From assembly GCA_023439505.1 (NCBI GenBank), contig JAEXNR010000011.1, positions 124,001-188,000 of the forward strand: 64,000 bases of DNA. The letters are read 5' to 3'. Below, piece by piece: positions 17,447-26,337 of this stretch; position 1 is the stretch's first letter, and each line of letters begins with the position of its first letter. A program made the position numbers and the translations under genes. Under the pieces are notes generated by a model. That model was not told where the DNA came from. It did no database searches and saw only the letters and a program-made list of their open reading frames with translations. The DNA is from Bacillota bacterium. GTDB taxonomy: Bacteria > Bacillota > Clostridia > Lachnospirales > Lachnospiraceae.

Positions 17447-17835
17447 TATCTTCGACTGCATCAGCTGTGCAATTCGGGTGATGAGATTGTAGTCGCTATT
17501 GGCTGCCCGTTATCGGTATATGAAAAATCCTGAGAGTAAAAATGCTTATAAGGAGTTTATGTTTCCGAATAAGCAAATCTCAATTAAAGTTAGTGATACA
17601 ACAAAGCATCTGGTGATTCGTTCAGTCATCGTGTTGCCAGAAAGCTCTGGTGTCATCTTTTTGGAACCTGAGAAATATGGAAAATCATTAATCGCTGTAA
17701 TTGACATAGGTGGTCTCAATATTAATTGTTCGACATACAATCTTGTCGTTCCAGTCCTGTCAACACTTTATACAGATACTCTTGGGAGCAATGTTCTCAC
17801 ACAAAATCTTAAGAATGCTCTGTCAACAAAACTTA
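17447..17835 (+). pseudogene. ParM/StbA-like actin-family segregation protein, fragment
   Basis: Two frames together give a ParM-like segment. The first reads GDEIVVAIGCPLSVY and then stops; the second continues NPESKNAYKEFM to AVIDIGGLNINCSTYN, the phosphate-binding motif of the actin-like fold, then TDTLGSNVLTQNLKNALSTKL. The frames are joined by a one-base shift near 17520. The N-terminus is missing, and the C-terminus is cut off where an IS110 remnant begins. ParM proteins segregate low-copy plasmids, so this piece points to a former plasmid or plasmid-like element. Confidence 0.65.
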
Positions 17836-18322
17836 CCCCATCTATGTGGACTTGAAGTCCACAAAAATATTATCGTTGCAACCATCGTTACTACTGAAAA
17901 AAATGGAATATCAGAGTACAATAAGAAATTCTACTCTACCATCAACTCTGATTTTCAGAAATTTCACAACTGGTTAATTGAATATGATTGTTATAATGTC
18001 TACATGGAATTCACCGGTAAGTATTGGATTCCATTTTTTATTTATCTTGAAAGTGACATTAATGTGTACTCACTCACCCAAATATGTAAAAGCCATCAAA
18101 GAATGGTCGGTCATAAAAAGGCAATTGTCGCGATAGCCCATGATGATAGTTTGTATTTATCACATGGTTTCCTAAAAACTTCCTGTCCCACCTGATTATG
18201 AGGAATTTATGGACCCTCATTACCAAAATCCTAAAGTTGTACTGAATGATGCAAATGTTTTTGCTTATCGTCAAACTCAAGGCTTTGATACTTCATTATT
18301 AGTTAAAAGCAACGATAACTAA
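17836..18322 (+). pseudogene. IS110-family transposase remnant with internal deletion
   Basis: The left part (CGLEVHKNIIVATIVTTEKN ... MEFTGKYWIPFF ... THPKYVKAIK) is the DEDD N-terminal domain of an IS110-type transposase. It then jumps to GHKKAIVAIA and IYHMVS, the C-terminal end of the family, with roughly 200 residues missing, and the tail DYEEFMDPHYQN to the stop at 18322 is in another frame. At least two frameshifts and one large deletion make it inactive. It abuts the parM-like fragment directly. Confidence 0.75.
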
Positions 18323-18585
18323 TACTGCTTCTCAATACTATATAAACAGGGATTTTATGAACCCTTTGTTAAAGTTGCCTCAAAACCTACTTTCTTTTTC
18401 ACTCTTCTCTCCTCAATAGTTTTTTAAAGGTATTTGCAAAATATCTGAACCTATTAATACTAATGAATTTTTGTCATTTTATATTAATAACTCATAGTAT
18501 AAATATAAGTAATCCATATAATAGGAGTGAAACATTTAGATATAACCTAATAGTTATTACATTTTTACTCAGCAGATTCAAAGAG

Positions 18586-19863
18586 CTAATTTAAATTCTT
18601 TTTTATACCATAATCATCTATAATTCGTTCTGCTAATTCTAAATGTGTCAGTTTTTGTTTTGATAGAACAAGTTCATCATTATAAATATAACATTCTGTT
18701 GGCAATGGTCTTAGATTATATTCTGATGCCATAGAACGGCAATATGCGCCAGCATTCATAATAGCAATGTAATCCCCTATACGAATCTCTTGAATTTCAC
18801 GTTGGATTGCAAAACAATCACCGGATTCACATATATTTCCGTAAATGTCGTATTTCTTTACTTCACCTGTAGGATTACTTATATTAATAATGTGATGATA
18901 AGCTCCATATAAAACTGGTCTAATCAAGTGAGGAAAACCAGAATTAGTACCTACAATTAGCCTTCCCTTATTATTCTTTACAGTATTTACTTTCAATATC
19001 ATACAACCCGAATCTGCAACTATAAATTTTCCAGGCTCAAAACACAAATCCAACCTTTTACCAGACTTTTCACAATAGTTTTTAAAAATTGAAACGCACT
19101 TACTTCCAAATTTAACATAATCAATATTCTTTTGGCCTGGTTCGTAGGAAACTTTAAAACCCCCACCAAAATCAATAAATTCCAAATCCGGGAACATTTC
19201 CGACTCTGCCACACCTAATAAGTTTTTCATGCTTTCATATACTTTTCTTGTATTTGATATACCACTTCCAGTATGCGCATGCAAACCTATAATCTTTACA
19301 TTATATTCTTTAGCAATCGCAACTGCTTTTACAACATCTTCAAGTAGTATACCAAACTTGCTTAAATCACCTCCTGTTTGAACCTTTGCATTTTCACCAG
19401 CTACTACATTAGGATTTATTCGTAGGCAAATAGACTCTTTAGGATACATCTTTGCAAATGTCTCCAATCGAGATAATGAATCTATATTAAACAAAACACC
19501 CTGTTCTTTCACAATCTGCATATCTTTATCTGTCATGTTATTTGCTGTAAACATGATTTTATCTCTATCATATCCTAACTTTATAGCTAAGATAACTTCA
19601 GATGGGCTAACAGTATCCAAATAAAACCCATAATCTTTCATAATACTTAAAATATGTGGATTATAATTAGCTTTTAATGCATAGAAAATTTTTAATTGTT
19701 CATATGGAAAAATTTCTTTAAGCAAATCATATTTTTTTAATATATAATTTACATCGTATAAATAAAAAGGAGTCTCAACCTTTTCGCATATTGATTTTAG
19801 TGTTTTTGATTGCATGAAATAGTCATTTCCATTAAATACAATCGAATTAGTAAATCGTTCCAT
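18586..19863 (-). CDS. PLP-dependent decarboxylase, LysA/ornithine-DAP-arginine decarboxylase 2 family
   Basis: A 425-residue fold type III enzyme. The PLP lysine is K64 in YALKANYNP; the glycine-rich phosphate site FGGGFK, GLHAHTGSG, FEPGKFIV and the cofactor-side NICESGDCFA are intact. The family decarboxylates meso-diaminopimelate or related amino acids. It is distinct from the 26338-27603 protein, though both share the unusual RPxxYGAYHHI segment. Because it directly follows a broken B12-radical SAM gene (36-bp gap), it may belong to a lost biosynthetic pathway rather than lysine synthesis. AAGGA lies before ATG 19863; the ATG at 19881 is less likely. Confidence 0.85.
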   Translation of the reverse strand: MERFTNSIVFNGNDYFMQSKTLKSICEKVETPFYLYDVNYILKKYDLLKEIFPYEQLKIFYALKANYNPHILSIMKDYGFYLDTVSPSEVILAIKLGYDRDKIMFTANNMTDKDMQIVKEQGVLFNIDSLSRLETFAKMYPKESICLRINPNVVAGENAKVQTGGDLSKFGILLEDVVKAVAIAKEYNVKIIGLHAHTGSGISNTRKVYESMKNLLGVAESEMFPDLEFIDFGGGFKVSYEPGQKNIDYVKFGSKCVSIFKNYCEKSGKRLDLCFEPGKFIVADSGCMILKVNTVKNNKGRLIVGTNSGFPHLIRPVLYGAYHHIINISNPTGEVKKYDIYGNICESGDCFAIQREIQEIRIGDYIAIMNAGAYCRSMASEYNLRPLPTECYIYNDELVLSKQKLTHLELAERIIDDYGIKKNLN

Positions 19864-19899
19864 TATAATCATTCCTTTCATTTATCCATTAATTATATA

Positions 19900-21591
19900 T
19901 TAGTAAAATCTTCCTTCATGTGCAGATGCATTATACACTGAAAGTATCTTATTCGCTTTATCGAACTGCGCACTTCGAATTGCTTGTGCAAGTTCAATTT
20001 GAGATTGAAGATAAATATTCATAAAGCTACTATTAATATTCTTTAACTTCCTGAACCTATTCATTGCAATTTGAGCTGATAATGCACTTTTTATCATTTG
20101 CTCATAATGTTTATAAAGAAAGAAAATTTCTTTATATGATTTATTCCCATAATGAATATTCTGTTCATATAAAGCATCATGAAATACCATTGGTAGCAAT
20201 TTATTTCCCGTGTGCCATTCCATTCCAAAGCGAATCATACTTTGAATTATAGTATCCTTATCTTTAACTAAGACTTGTCCATCTGATATAAACCACTTAG
20301 TTTGTGGTTGCACCACTGGTGCAAAAGACAAGACTGCATCAGGCTTCAATTCTTGTAAATGTTGAATAGTATTCATTATAGTTCTATCATTTTCATAAGG
20401 AGACGGTACAATAATACTGGCAGTCGTCAATATATCATAATGATTGAGTAATTCGTAACACTCTTTAACTTTTTTTGTTTCCCGTTTTTTTGACAAGTTT
20501 TCTAAGACATTATCTGAACCAGACTCTACCCCTATCCAGAACCAATTAAAATTCCCATTTTTTATCCATTTCAAATCTTCTTCATTAAAACTCCGAAGCG
20601 ATTGAAAACACATAAACCCAAAATGAAGTTCTCTTTCACAAAGTATCTTGCTTATATTAGCAAGATGCTTTAATGGTGGGTTAGAATCTGCTAAGTGAAA
20701 ATAGCTAAACCCATATTTACTGTTAAGGCGAGAAATATCCTCAACAAATACATCAGGCGACTTTAAGAGAATCTTTCCACTCTTATGCGGATGAACACAA
20801 AAGTCACAATCAAAATTACAACCTCTTGAACTCTCAACATGTACATTATGCAATTTGTATTTTGAAAACAGATAAACATCTTCGTCATAATTGTATGGCG
20901 ATATTTTAACCAAATCCGGAAATACCTTGTTACTTTTTACAACCACTTATCTATCTCTGTAGATAATATTATTAATATCATCCACACTTCGCTTACCCAG
21001 CTTGAATTCAGCGATTTGCTGAATCGTTTCTTCCCCTGGGCCGTGTATTAATATATCGAATACAGAAGTTTCATAAAATATATGTTCCTGGTAAATCTCT
21101 ACAGCAGGACCACCTCCTATCATCAACGCATTTTTATACTTATCCTTTAATAAGCCTGCCATATAAAACTGGTCTAGCAGTGAATTCTGTCCCCACAATT
21201 TAAATCCTATAATATCAGGTTCAAAGTTTTTACAGACATGATAAATCTGCTCCACCAGCTTATTTACTACTTTTTTATTATGGATATCTACCTTACTATC
21301 AAATGCTAAGCACTTATCAATAATCTTTTTACTTTCATATTGGCTTTTGGCGTCTGTCTGCTCAATTGCATAAGCTGTATTAAAATACTCTTCCAGTTCT
21401 TTTTTTAAGTTAAAATACTCTGCTTCATAATCATGTGGAAATAGTTCATCCCAAACGTCAAGCCGTTGAAAATCCAATATCTTTACATTGTGATTTTTCT
21501 CTATTAAAGCACCTCCTAGTAAGGCCAGTCCATTATCATAATGTAACCATGTTGAATTTATCTTGACGCATGGGGACGGGGTTGTCGTCAC
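19900..21591 (-). pseudogene. B12-binding radical SAM protein, split by a stop codon and truncated at the start
   Basis: Two adjacent frames in the same register make one protein. Upstream (21591-20947) is a cobalamin-binding-like domain: LALLGGALIEKNHNVKILDFQ, GFKLWGQNSLLDQFYMAGLL, MIGGGPAVE. Downstream (20946-19900) is the radical SAM core with the 4Fe-4S motif SSRGCNFDCDFC, then FWIGVESGSDNVLENLSKK. A TAA at 20949-20947 falls between IIYRDR and VVVKSNKVFPDL without a frame change. The first codons before KINSTW come from the 113-bp repeat, so the native N-terminus is lost. If the second half is translated from GTG 20946, it would give a lone radical SAM domain. Original substrate unknown. 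Confidence 0.75.
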
Positions 21592-21677
21592 ATTATCCTT
21601 TGTTTTACGCCTCGACTAATTCCCCTCAATCTCTCAATTTGTCTAATTGATAAAGCTGACTTATCAAAGCAATATAT
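21565..21677. repeat. 113-bp direct repeat, right copy
   Basis: Identical to 14824-14936 and in the same orientation. The left edge lies inside the truncated radical SAM frame, supplying its apparent GTG start and first nine codons. Recombination between the copies would delete the 6.6 kb between them. Confidence 0.9.
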
Positions 21678-21918
21678 GAATGGAATTACAAATATTAAAA
21701 ATCCCAAGAACCCAAGTAGGAACCCTTTACTTTATATACTATTTGCATTAGTGTTTGCCTCCAAAATACATCTCTCCTTAGTTTTCATATGAAATTATCA
21801 TCTTGGCATTACGATTTTAGTAATAGTAATTACTGTCCAATTTTTATGATCATATTTCCTTTACTAAACAATTACAGAATTTATCAATATCACTTAATTT
21901 TATACCCAAGAAGTACGA
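21678..21918. other. Intergenic stretch, no supported gene
   Basis: A 38-codon plus-strand frame from 21675 with one hydrophobic stretch (LLYILFALVFA) lacks a ribosome binding site and is not called. Nothing else is recognisable. Confidence 0.4.
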
Positions 21919-22668
21919 TTATCGAAATATTTTTCCTAATTTGTCATCAAGTAACATAATTTCATTATCACTCAAATCTATTAGCTTATAGTTATTCGTC
22001 TTATAGAAATTAGTCTTCAGGTATTTTTTATCTTGATATTGACTATGCAGAGGGCTGTCTAATCCCCAAAACTCAATATACAAATCTAAATTTGGAACAT
22101 AGAAATCACATATATACTGCTCTGATCCTATGTTAGAATATACCGCTTTTTCATACGCATGACATATTCCATGACTGTATAACCAGTTATCGATCAACAT
22201 TTCACTTTTAGAACGTACATAATGACCGTCTTCGCATCGGTAGTCTGCTGGCCACTTCTTACGATAATCTAACTCTGTAATTGTTTGTGATTTATCATCT
22301 TTCTTCTTCTGCCCATCTTCATTAGAACTTTTTACTTTTTGCATTTCAATAATCCTGAGTGAAAAATATACTGTTATATAAGCCGAAGTCCCAGCACTTC
22401 CTTTACTTTTTACGGTATTCACGATTTCTCTTAATTGTTTATATTTATCCGGTAGACGGTTATTCCATATCTCTTCTTTTATAATACTCTTCGTTAACTG
22501 AATATTTACAAATTCATTTATACCGATTTTTTCTTTAATCTTGTTGTACTCTTTCATAAAGTCCTGATTACTATAAAGTGCCGTCAACTCCTTACGAAAT
22601 TGATCCATAAATCCTGTTCCCCAAAGCAATTCTTTTTTTGCTTGTACTATTAATTCATCATTTGTCAT
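21919..22668 (-). CDS. Putative PD-(D/E)XK-fold nuclease
   Basis: A 249-residue protein. Residues 150-230 show the layout of a restriction-endonuclease-like fold: VRSKSEMLIDNWLYSHGI with E156, then CDFYVP with D188 and YIEFWG with E199, matching E...D...E-x-x patterns of Vsr-like and helicase-linked PD-(D/E)XK domains. The N-terminal 130 residues are helical and unrecognised; a low-complexity KKKDDK linker lies between. RBS GGAG precedes the ATG by nine bases. It stands alone next to the graveyard, with the HTH protein gene upstream. DNA cleavage is a family-based inference. Confidence 0.6.
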   Translation of the reverse strand: MTNDELIVQAKKELLWGTGFMDQFRKELTALYSNQDFMKEYNKIKEKIGINEFVNIQLTKSIIKEEIWNNRLPDKYKQLREIVNTVKSKGSAGTSAYITVYFSLRIIEMQKVKSSNEDGQKKKDDKSQTITELDYRKKWPADYRCEDGHYVRSKSEMLIDNWLYSHGICHAYEKAVYSNIGSEQYICDFYVPNLDLYIEFWGLDSPLHSQYQDKKYLKTNFYKTNNYKLIDLSDNEIMLLDDKLGKIFR

Positions 22669-23192
22669 AGTGTCAATCTCCTATTCTAGAAATTTTATAT
22701 CTCTTTCTATTACATAGACATTCAGTTTTCTGTACCCAAAGAATACCTCTATCTTATTAATACCAAAAGCAATCCTCTTCGCCGACCCTTTTCTTCAGTT
22801 TGCGTCAATTCGCTGTCCTCCTTATTTTTTTGCTCATTACGTAAGCTTACAACAATTCAATAGCTTCCGGAAATAAAGTCACTATTCTATTTCACATTGG
22901 TAAAAATGCTGGCGAAAAAACGATATTGCATACACTGCGGATGTTATGGAAATTGTTTCATACATAAATTCCTGCAGTTTTCCCTACAGACGTTTACCCT
23001 GAAAAATGAGTAGGCGAAGCTACTAGAATTTGGATAAAAATCCGGAATATTAATCCTGAAAACCAGCTTTCAGTCTCAATATTTGAAGTACATCACCTGT
23101 ATTTGAGCTAATAAATCATGAATCGCAGCCACTCACTTATCCTCCGTTTCTATGTCATAATCATTTATGTAAAATAATCCGAATCTACTCTA
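22669..23192. other. Intergenic stretch with no supported gene
   Basis: About 520 bp with frequent stops on both strands. Short frames near 22800 (minus, LTQTEEKGRRRGLLL) and 22910 (plus, two CxxC-like residues) are too short and lack start signals. It reads as decayed sequence. Confidence 0.4.
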
Positions 23193-23378
23193 CTACTTTT
23201 TGTGTCTAGAATAACGGACTCGTCTCCCATCAATAGGTTTTTCTGCATTTTGCGGTATCAGCCAAATGTTACCTTTCTGAACTGCACCAATAATTCTTCC
23301 TTCATCACAAAGCACAGTTACTCTTCTTCTAGTAATTCCCCATTTTTCTGCAACTTCTGCTGTTGTTAAATATTCCAT
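23193..23378 (-). CDS. Small excisionase/MerR-type helix-turn-helix protein, second copy
   Basis: A 61-residue paralogue of the 3266-3445 product: LTTAEVAEKWGITRRRVTVLCDEGRIIGA, then GNIWLIPQNAEKPIDGRR. The first 40 bases of the two genes and their GGAGG sites are nearly identical, while the C-terminal tails differ (SRHKK here). It lies 525 bp upstream of the nuclease gene on the same strand. In such loci this type often accompanies restriction or element genes; the target is unknown. Confidence 0.7.
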   Translation of the reverse strand: MEYLTTAEVAEKWGITRRRVTVLCDEGRIIGAVQKGNIWLIPQNAEKPIDGRRVRYSRHKK

Positions 23379-23508
23379 TTTGTTCCTCCATTAATAGAGC
23401 ACAGCAAGCACCATATTTATTTTATTCTTTTCATGGAATAATAGCAATCTTTTTCTATTCATTTCCAACAGTTTTCTTTAAAAAAGCTCAATATACTCAT
23501 AAAGTTAT

Positions 23509-23640
23509 TCACATGTCAAAACCATTTCCGCAAGTAGTGCACAGGACTAGTCCTTGTGCGATAGCTTGTTGTGGAGTATCTGCAATCCCCTTAGAACATT
23601 CATCGCAGATGTCTGGAATATGTGCACAATCGGTATGAGT
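23509..23640 (-). pseudogene. Zinc-ribbon-like fragment
   Basis: A minus-strand frame reads IPDICDECSKGIADTP...GLVLCTTCGNGFDM and stops at 23509. Two CxxC pairs separated by about 23 residues suggest a zinc ribbon. There is no start codon before an upstream stop, so it is a C-terminal remnant or a very short gene with a non-standard start. Confidence 0.35.
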
Positions 23641-23840
23641 TAACTATGAATGCATAGTTCCTTTTCGTCAATCGTATTGCTGTCTCATATCCAATCTCAT
23701 TTACTTCCTCCGGTATGTTTTTTTCCAGTCTTGAAGAACTGGCGGATCTGAGAAGCGATGATCTCCCTTAGGCTTTCTGCTGATCAATCTTATGCTTCCT
23801 AACTTAGTTTCGTTTGTTTTTTATATATCACTTGCTTATA

Positions 23841-23873
23841 AAAAAAGAATCCCCTGTTTCCAAGAGATTCTTT
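23841..23873 (-). terminator. Rho-independent terminator after lysS
   Basis: On the minus strand AAAGAATC ... GATTCTTT forms an 8-bp stem around a 14-base loop, extended by internal C-G pairs, and is followed by TTTTTTT. It lies 83 bp beyond the lysS stop. Confidence 0.7.
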
Positions 23874-23890
23874 CAAATATACTTTATTAT

Positions 23891-23911
23891 TTGGTCGTAA
23901 GTTGGTCGTAA
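23891..23911. repeat. Tandem TTGGTCGTAA repeat downstream of lysS
   Basis: The ten-base sequence TTGGTCGTAA occurs twice with a one-base gap, between the lysS stop and its terminator. It sits at the edge of the decayed region and may mark an old integration junction, but no integrase gene is present. Confidence 0.4.
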
Positions 23912-23955
23912 ATCCTGACCTTTATTCTCTCAAACCCTCATAATACAGGGTTTCT

Positions 23956-25443
23956 CTACTCTTTATTCTTCATCGTCGGGAACAGAAGTACATCCCTGAT
24001 CGCAGAGGAATCTGTTAACAACATTACAAAACGATCAATTCCGATTCCAATACCGCCTGTTGGAGGCATACCATATTCCAGGGCACATAAGAAATCTTCA
24101 TCCAACTGGTTCGCTTCTTCATCTCCTGCTGCACGCAGTGCCTCCTGAGCTTCAAAACGTCCTCTCTGATCAATCGGATCATTTAACTCTGAGAACGCAT
24201 TTGCCATCTCACGTTTTGTAATAAAGAGTTCAAAACGCTCAGTGTAGCTGGGATCGCTGGGCTTTCTGCTGGCAAGGGGTGAGATCTCTACCGGATGGTC
24301 CATGATAAAGGTTGGCTGCACCAAATGTTCCTCAACATATTCCTCAAAGAATAGATTGATGATATCGCCTCTTTTATGTCTGTCTTCAAATGCAATATGA
24401 TGTTCCTTGGCAAGTGCCTTTGCTGCTGCCTCATCTGCAACCTGCTCGAAATCAACATTCGCATACTTCTTTACTGCTTCCACCATGGTCAATCGTTCAA
24501 ACGGTTTTGATAAATCAATTTCAACACCGTCATAGTTAATGACCGTAGTACCCAGAACCTTCTGGGCTACGGATCGGAGCAAGTCCTCTACCAGATCCAT
24601 CATACCAAAATAATCGGTATAAGCCTGATATAGTTCAAGTAGTGTAAATTCCGGGTTGTGTCTTACAGATAACCCCTCATTACGAAATACTCTTCCGATT
24701 TCATATACACGCTCCAAACCACCAACGATCAGACGCTTTAAGTATAACTCGAGGGAAATTCTTAAGTGAATGTCCTGATCCAGTGCGTTATGATAGGTAT
24801 TGAACGGTCTTGCTGAAGCACCGCCGGCGTTGGGAACCAGTACCGGAGTCTCCACCTCAATGAATTCTTTATGATCAAGATAATTACGTATTTCTCTGAT
24901 AATATGGGAACGTTTGATAAATGTATCCCGTACTTCCGGATTTACAATTAAATCAATATATCTTTGTCTGTATCTGGTGTCCGTATCTTTCAGGCCATGA
25001 AACTTCTCAGGCAGAATCTGAAGGCTTTTGGTTAATAAAACAACACTGACAGCTTTTACGGATACTTCTCCGGTATGAGTTTTAAACACTTCACCCTCAA
25101 TACCAACGATATCACCGATATCGTACTTTTTAAATTCTGCGTAAGGCGCCTCCCCTACTTCATCCCGCTTGACATAGGCCTGAATATCTCCTCCAATGTC
25201 TCTGATATTGCAAAAAGAAGCTTTTCCCATAACACGTTTTGACATAATTCGACCTGCGATGGAAACTTTCTTCCCTTCAAATTCTTCAAAACCATTGATA
25301 ATATCTGCGGAATGATTGGACACGTCAAACTTCATAACCTGAAAGGGATCCTTACCGCTCTCCTGAAGCTCAGCTAATTTGTTTCTTCTTACCTTAAGTA
25401 ATTCATTAATATCCTGCTCTGTTTGAATTCTTTCCTCAGCCAT
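23956..25443 (-). CDS. lysS: Lysyl-tRNA synthetase, class II
   Basis: A 495-residue cytoplasmic enzyme that charges tRNA-Lys. The N-terminal OB-fold anticodon-binding domain (KVSIAGRIMSKRVMGKASFCNIRD) is followed by the class II core: motif 1 region (EFIEVETPVLVPNAGGASARPF), motif 2 (YEIGRVFRNEGLSVRHNPEFTLLE) and motif 3 (GGIGIGIDRFVMLLT). Length is standard. It is probably co-transcribed with greA, 95 bp upstream, from the consensus promoter ahead of greA. RBS AGAGGTG. Confidence 0.97.
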   Translation of the reverse strand: MAEERIQTEQDINELLKVRRNKLAELQESGKDPFQVMKFDVSNHSADIINGFEEFEGKKVSIAGRIMSKRVMGKASFCNIRDIGGDIQAYVKRDEVGEAPYAEFKKYDIGDIVGIEGEVFKTHTGEVSVKAVSVVLLTKSLQILPEKFHGLKDTDTRYRQRYIDLIVNPEVRDTFIKRSHIIREIRNYLDHKEFIEVETPVLVPNAGGASARPFNTYHNALDQDIHLRISLELYLKRLIVGGLERVYEIGRVFRNEGLSVRHNPEFTLLELYQAYTDYFGMMDLVEDLLRSVAQKVLGTTVINYDGVEIDLSKPFERLTMVEAVKKYANVDFEQVADEAAAKALAKEHHIAFEDRHKRGDIINLFFEEYVEEHLVQPTFIMDHPVEISPLASRKPSDPSYTERFELFITKREMANAFSELNDPIDQRGRFEAQEALRAAGDEEANQLDEDFLCALEYGMPPTGGIGIGIDRFVMLLTDSSAIRDVLLFPTMKNKE

Positions 25444-25538
25444 GATTCTTTCACCTCTTATCGTAGTAAACTACTTCTGGATGTTCACATCCGATTTACG
25501 CTTATAGTAAATGAATGGTAAGTCTGCTTACTAACTTT

Positions 25539-26021
25539 TTAATTTGATCTTTGAATTTCTAAAATTTGATATTGTATTGTTCCAGCATGTGCTTCAACAT
25601 TAACAACATCTCCGACTCTGGCCCCAAGCAAGGCCCTTCCTAACGGAGATTCATTGGAAATTTTGCCTTTTAAACTGTTGGCTTCTGTGGAGCCTACCAG
25701 TTTATATTCCAGTTCTTCTTTATATTCCATGTCATAAATCCTAATTTTACATCCAATATTAATTACATTAACATCTACTTCATCCTCAACTACGACTTCC
25801 GCATTCTTGAGAATTTTATCAATTTCCTCTATTCTGGCTTCGATGTCACGCTGCTCATCCTTTGCAGCATCATATTCTGCATTTTCGGAAAGATCCCCCT
25901 GCTCTCTTGCCTCTTTAATCTTTTGTGCAACTTCTTTTCTTTGGTTTACTTTCAGATCGTGAAGCTCATCCTCCAGTTGTCTTAATCCCTCATAGGTCAA
26001 TATGTTTTTCTTTTCTACCAT
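25539..26021 (-). CDS. greA: Transcription elongation factor GreA
   Basis: A 160-residue factor that stimulates cleavage of backtracked RNA in RNA polymerase. The N-terminal coiled coil carries the active acidic tip (EQGDLSENAEYDAAKDEQ), and the C-terminal FKBP-like domain has SPLGRALLGARVGDVV. ATG 26021 starts the canonical MVEKKNILTYEGLRQLEDEL; the frame extends 16 codons upstream but GGAGGAAGGGTG supports 26021. A second, divergent Gre factor is encoded at 47756-48268. Confidence 0.96.
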   Translation of the reverse strand: MVEKKNILTYEGLRQLEDELHDLKVNQRKEVAQKIKEAREQGDLSENAEYDAAKDEQRDIEARIEEIDKILKNAEVVVEDEVDVNVINIGCKIRIYDMEYKEELEYKLVGSTEANSLKGKISNESPLGRALLGARVGDVVNVEAHAGTIQYQILEIQRSN

Positions 26022-26072
26022 AAAAACACCCTTCCTCCATATTGCTTCGATACAATACAATACATTCAAAGT

Positions 26073-26101
26073 ATTATATCGTATCGATAGTTTCTTGTCA
26101 A
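26073..26101 (-). promoter_or_regulatory. Consensus sigma-A promoter for greA-lysS
   Basis: TTGACA (26096-26101) and TATAAT (26073-26078) match consensus exactly with a 17-base spacer. Transcription should start near 26066, about 45 bp before the greA start. Confidence 0.85.
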
Positions 26102-26337
26102 CATCATATATTACGCTGATTTTCTACATTTATACCGATAAACAGCGCTTTTTTGTAACCCGGTAATTTATGAAAATCCCATCCATCATTTTAACTGCAT
26201 CGGCATGCTTTATCAATGTAAAAAACACTTAAAATGATCTTACGTAAAAGTTACATTATATCTTATCTTCAAACTATATAAAATATTCTTTGGGTTTATG
26301 AATAAAATCATAGATTTCATTGCCTTTTTTATTTCTT

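Noticed and set aside
20947..20949. Recoded stop codon in the radical SAM gene
   Set aside because: The codon is TAA, not TAG or TGA, and the gene is also truncated by the repeat, so ordinary decay is simpler than recoding.
21675..21791. Small hydrophobic peptide (toxin-like) next to the right repeat
   Set aside because: No ribosome binding site and its start codon straddles the repeat edge; composition alone is not enough.
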